Source of the DNA: Dimorphilus gyrociliatus
Taxonomy: Eukaryota > Annelida > Polychaeta > Dinophilidae
Assembly: GCA_904063045.1 (NCBI GenBank)
Contig: CAJFCJ010000012.1
Coordinates: 1,984,001-2,048,000 of the forward strand
Length of the DNA stretch: 64,000 bases
Direction of reading: 5' to 3'
In this document: piece by piece, positions 62,327 through 64,000 of the stretch
Position numbering within the stretch: position 1 is the first letter of the stretch
How the letters are laid out: every line of letters begins with the position of its first letter
Made by a program: the position numbers and the translations under genes
Notes under the pieces: model-generated
What the model was told of the DNA's origin: nothing
The model's database searches: none
The model's input: the letters and a program-made list of their open reading frames with translations, nothing else

Positions 62327-64000
62327 AGTTTTAAAGATTCTGCAAATAGAAAAGGAAGTAATTTTTTTGACCCATTTCAAGTCACTATAACACTAGTTAA
62401 AAAAAAAGAAATTGCATTGAAGCGGGTATTTCTTATCTCATAATAGATAAATATAGAGTTAAAAATTTTTTTCAGAATAAGTCTTACCTGTGTGTTAGTG
62501 TCTAACTTATCAAGAGATACTGCTGTCTTGCAAAGGGTGACGAGACTGAAAATTTCTCCGCCTTTATATGATTGCAGACGACGCCATGTAGGCCTAGTAA
62601 TGTGAGTATTTCGGTCGTAACCTCATTTCAATTTTGCCTGTTTTCTGCTAGATAGTCAATAAAAAAATATTGTTAAATCTGAAATTTTATAGAAAAGTCA
62701 TTTTTCTTACAATCGAGCCCATTAATGATTCCAAATGTATGCATATATGGTGATTGGAGCAGCCAAATTGCCTGGAGTGTTCTTGGAAAGTATAGGCTTA
62801 GCGTCTGATATAGGGACATTTGGGTCAAACTCAAAATCGTTTGGAACGTTCTAGACTAATACTGAATTTCGCAATAATCTTGAAATTAAAGAAGAGTAAG
62901 GTGTCAAAAACAAAAAAACCCTACAAATTAACTAATTTATTAGTTTATAATACAAAATTATATAGCCGTCATATTTTTCTCGAAAGTTTGAAAGTTCTTA
63001 ATAATAACAAATGGGCAAATTCATATTAAAATAAGAAGCATTTGAAATAATTATATACTGGTCAAGGGCTATATTCATAAATTAATTTCTCAAGTGTTAG
63101 CAATATTGAATAGATTAAGCTAACACCATTTAAATATTGGCAATAATATAGCTCCTAATCACACTGAACATATAACATATGTTTATTTATAAACAAAATA
63201 AATTTATTCTACATTTTTATTTACACTCGTCTTAAAACTGGTGTCAAAAAACTGATATGCACTAGTTGCATGTTATCAACAATTTAGAAAGAGTGCTATA
63301 ATTTTGGGACAAGATGATTTAATGGAATTTGAAATAATAAGAGCAGTAGGGTATATGTCGTGATGTCCTTTTATCAAATTGCTTAAACTTGATACAGCTA
63401 GCTTAAACCAGTTCAAACACCATTTTTTTATTGATTTTACAAAGAGAACCAGAATGCATATTTAGATTGCCAGGATTTTTAATTAAAGTACAAGTTTCTG
63501 CATTAGCAAATATTTAAACAATTTCCATGCTTTGCAAATTGTGTAATCAATGTTGTATTCAATATCTTAGATAATCAGAATCAGCAAGTTAAATTATGTG
63601 TAATATTAAAGCTATTTGTCAAAAAATGAGGGTGAAAAAGAATATGTTCTGTTTCATTTTAATGAACATAATACTCCTTTATCATTTGTTATTTGAAGAT
63701 ATCTTTCAAGATTATAATGATTCTTAATTGACAATGCTTTCAAGAAATTATATTATCTAATTTTAATATAGTACCAAAACTATCAACCAATGAATCATTT
63801 GACATACTGTATATTATATAATGTCTCTAGTATATCATTAAGATTGTAAATATTTGGAAATGTCCAATTTTGTGTATTTATTATTTATCAATCAAAATGC
63901 ATAATGACAAGCAGCGGTACGTGCATATCTAATAATTTATCCTAGACCCAAAGTCAATGTTAAAGGTGGATTACTAGATTTCGGATAAAATTCCGAATAC
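62327..64000. other. Intergenic region at right edge of window
   Basis: Contains the GST 5' UTR intron and first exon (to about 62560), then about 1.4 kb of AT-rich sequence in which I see no gene, RNA or transposon. One TACTGTA core lies at about 63805-63815. Confidence 0.5.

Noticed and set aside
62820-63029. Plus-strand 69-codon frame near the right edge
   Set aside because: Lys/Asn/Leu-rich AT-driven frame, no recognisable domain or context.

Overview
The window is nuclear DNA of an animal with a compact, AT-rich genome. Nearly every gene is split by short GT-AG introns (about 50-100 bp), intergenic gaps are small, and (TA)n tracts are common. Drosha, NKAIN, an SRSF10-type SR protein, MLH3 and a sigma-class GST together point to a metazoan, probably a small-genome bilaterian. 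I cannot name the species from sequence alone. No tRNA, rRNA or CRISPR was seen, and no intact mobile element.

Left third (1-22.5 kb): a lineage-expanded tandem family of unrecognised proteins. There are eight gene copies (one cut by the left edge), one recognisable pseudogene and one decayed fragment, on both strands. Each intact copy has six coding exons with conserved intron phases (2,2,2,1,1) and encodes 405-481 residues. The protein is four tandem copies of one roughly 100-residue unit, often preceded by a PPSY-type WW-binding motif, and it ends in a prenylation CaaX box (CCLL, CNIL, CVIT, CSIL, CSIL, CVIL, CSLM). I read these as prenylated, membrane-attached adaptor-like proteins that may recruit WW-domain partners; their function is unknown to me. 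A housekeeping gene, MTHFS, sits inside the array.

Middle and right: conserved genes in tight, often divergent order. They are RPUSD4 (mitochondrial pseudouridine synthase, -), DROSHA (+), MLH3 (-) divergent from METTL25B (+), a very small ETS factor (-), MRM3 (mitochondrial rRNA 2'-O-methyltransferase, +), an SRSF10/12-type SR protein (-) divergent from a C2H2 zinc-finger gene (+), a PLEKHJ1-like PH protein with an endocytic-type tail (+), RPL7 (-) divergent from NKAIN (+), a long coiled-coil protein of unknown identity (-) and a sigma GST (-).

Most interesting points: the PPxY/tetrarepeat/CaaX array with birth, decay, intron loss and loss of the prenyl cysteine; a probable U12-type (ATATCCTTT) intron in the SR gene with a candidate poison exon inside it; a fourfold three-finger supermodule in the zinc-finger gene; a duplicated motif in the MLH3 linker; the PLEKHJ1 tail; and a recurrent TACAGTA/TACTGTA element in (TA)n tracts.

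Exon limits were placed by eye from GT/AG signals, reading frame and comparison among paralogues. For the seven complete family genes, the SR gene, MTHFS and GST, I checked that the summed exons are a multiple of three.
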